Of a stretch of 64,000 bases of DNA, positions 63,597 to 64,000 are shown in pieces. Below the pieces are notes generated by a model. It was not told where the DNA came from. It saw only the letters and a list, made by a program, of their open reading frames with translations, and made no database searches. Source of the stretch: Pseudomonadota bacterium (GTDB lineage Bacteria > Pseudomonadota > Gammaproteobacteria > Steroidobacterales > Steroidobacteraceae); contig JAKBCE010000008.1 of assembly GCA_021808195.1 (NCBI GenBank), positions 62,001 to 126,000 of the forward strand. The letters run 5' to 3'. Numbering within the stretch: the first letter of the stretch is position 1; every line of letters begins with the position of its first letter. The translations under genes were made by a program, and so were the position numbers.

Positions 63597-64000
63597 TTAG
63601 AGTGCGTGTTCGCGGGTCTCGCGAAAAACGATCTGCGGCCAGCGCTCGATCGTCAGTTCCAGGTTCACCCGCGAGCTCGCCAGATACACCGGCGCGCCGC
63701 TGTGATCGAGCGCCAGCTGCTCGTAGACACGCGCGCGGAACTCCTCGAGCTTGCGCGCGTCCTCGCAGGCAACCCACCGCGCCGTGTACACGTTCACCGG
63801 CTCGAACGCGCAGGCGACGCCGTACTCGTCCTGCAGACGAAACGCCACCACCTCGAACTGCAGTTGGCCGACTGCGCCCAGGATCAGGTCATTATTGCGC
63901 AGCGGCTTAAACAGCTGCGTGGCGCCCTCCTCGCAGAGCTGCGCGAGACCCTTGTGCAACGCCTTCATCTTCAGCGGATCCTTCAGCACCGCGCGGCGGA
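63597..64000 (-). CDS. prfC: Peptide chain release factor 3 (3' part only)
   Basis: Only the last 134 codons lie in the window; the gene enters from the right edge. The protein reads [21 protein letters not shown], then [29 protein letters not shown] and [20 protein letters not shown] (quoted in parts), matching the C-terminal domain III of RF3. RF3 is the GTPase that recycles RF1/RF2 after termination. The G-domain is outside the window. The end ([14 protein letters not shown]) is intact. Confidence 0.93.
   Translation of the reverse strand, partial: RRAVLKDPLKMKALHKGLAQLCEEGATQLFKPLRNNDLILGAVGQLQFEVVAFRLQDEYGVACAFEPVNVYTARWVACEDARKLEEFRARVYEQLALDHSGAPVYLASSRVNLELTIERWPQIVFRETREHAL

Overview
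The window is GC-rich (roughly two thirds G+C by eye), densely coded DNA from a Gram-negative bacterium. The markers rdgC, holC, prfC, lptFG, a bo3-type ubiquinol oxidase and TonB receptor/tryptophan-halogenase/SapC loci point to a gammaproteobacterium of the Xanthomonadales/Nevskiales/Steroidobacterales kind. This placement is an inference from gene content only. I see no tRNA, rRNA, insertion sequence, prophage or CRISPR array.

Layout. (a) 1-9056: a minus-strand operon (TonB-dependent receptor, FAD halogenase, SapC-like, JmjC/cupin-like) faces xylA across a 1.2-kb gene-free region that carries LacI-type operators resembling the XylR 'xyl-box'. (b) 9119-11787: arginase and ornithine cyclodeaminase, divergent from an Lrp/AsnC regulator with shared promoter elements. 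(c) 11906-15583: ddl, a glutathione transferase, rdgC and a drug/metabolite exporter. (d) 15659-19616: cyoABCD, with a histidine-rich CyoD. (e) 19771-25912: a winged-helix/ATPase/TPR regulator divergent from an unrecognised secreted glycosidase-like protein that has another xyl-box-like site, then gph and a methyltransferase. (f) 25913-27830: a lipoprotein, a small basic DNA-binding-like protein and an orphan LexA-type box. (g) 27831-31675: adenosine kinase, metK and ahcY, with an S-adenosylhomocysteine riboswitch just ahead of ahcY. (h) 31747-38733: NAD-dependent molybdenum formate dehydrogenase (fdsGBA, fdhD, fdsD) after S-formylglutathione hydrolase. (i) 38956-46400: a CecR-type regulator divergent from a YbhGFSR-like ABC/HlyD exporter with its own NodT channel. 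(j) 46465-52601: an IclR regulator, a rhomboid protease and a Gld-like ABC complex. (k) 52609-59737: lptFG, pepA, holC and valS. (l) 59734-63207: a sulfotransferase, flippase-like and surface beta-barrel operon. (m) 63597-64000: the 3' end of prfC, cut by the window edge.

How the genes fit together. The regulatory sites suggest that outer-membrane uptake, intracellular xylose isomerisation and a secreted hydrolase share a sugar-responsive repressor that is not encoded here. Adenosine kinase, MetK and riboswitch-controlled AhcY form a SAM-recycling unit. FghA and Fds form the last two steps of glutathione-dependent formaldehyde oxidation and yield NADH. Arginase plus ornithine cyclodeaminase convert arginine to proline under a local Lrp-type regulator.
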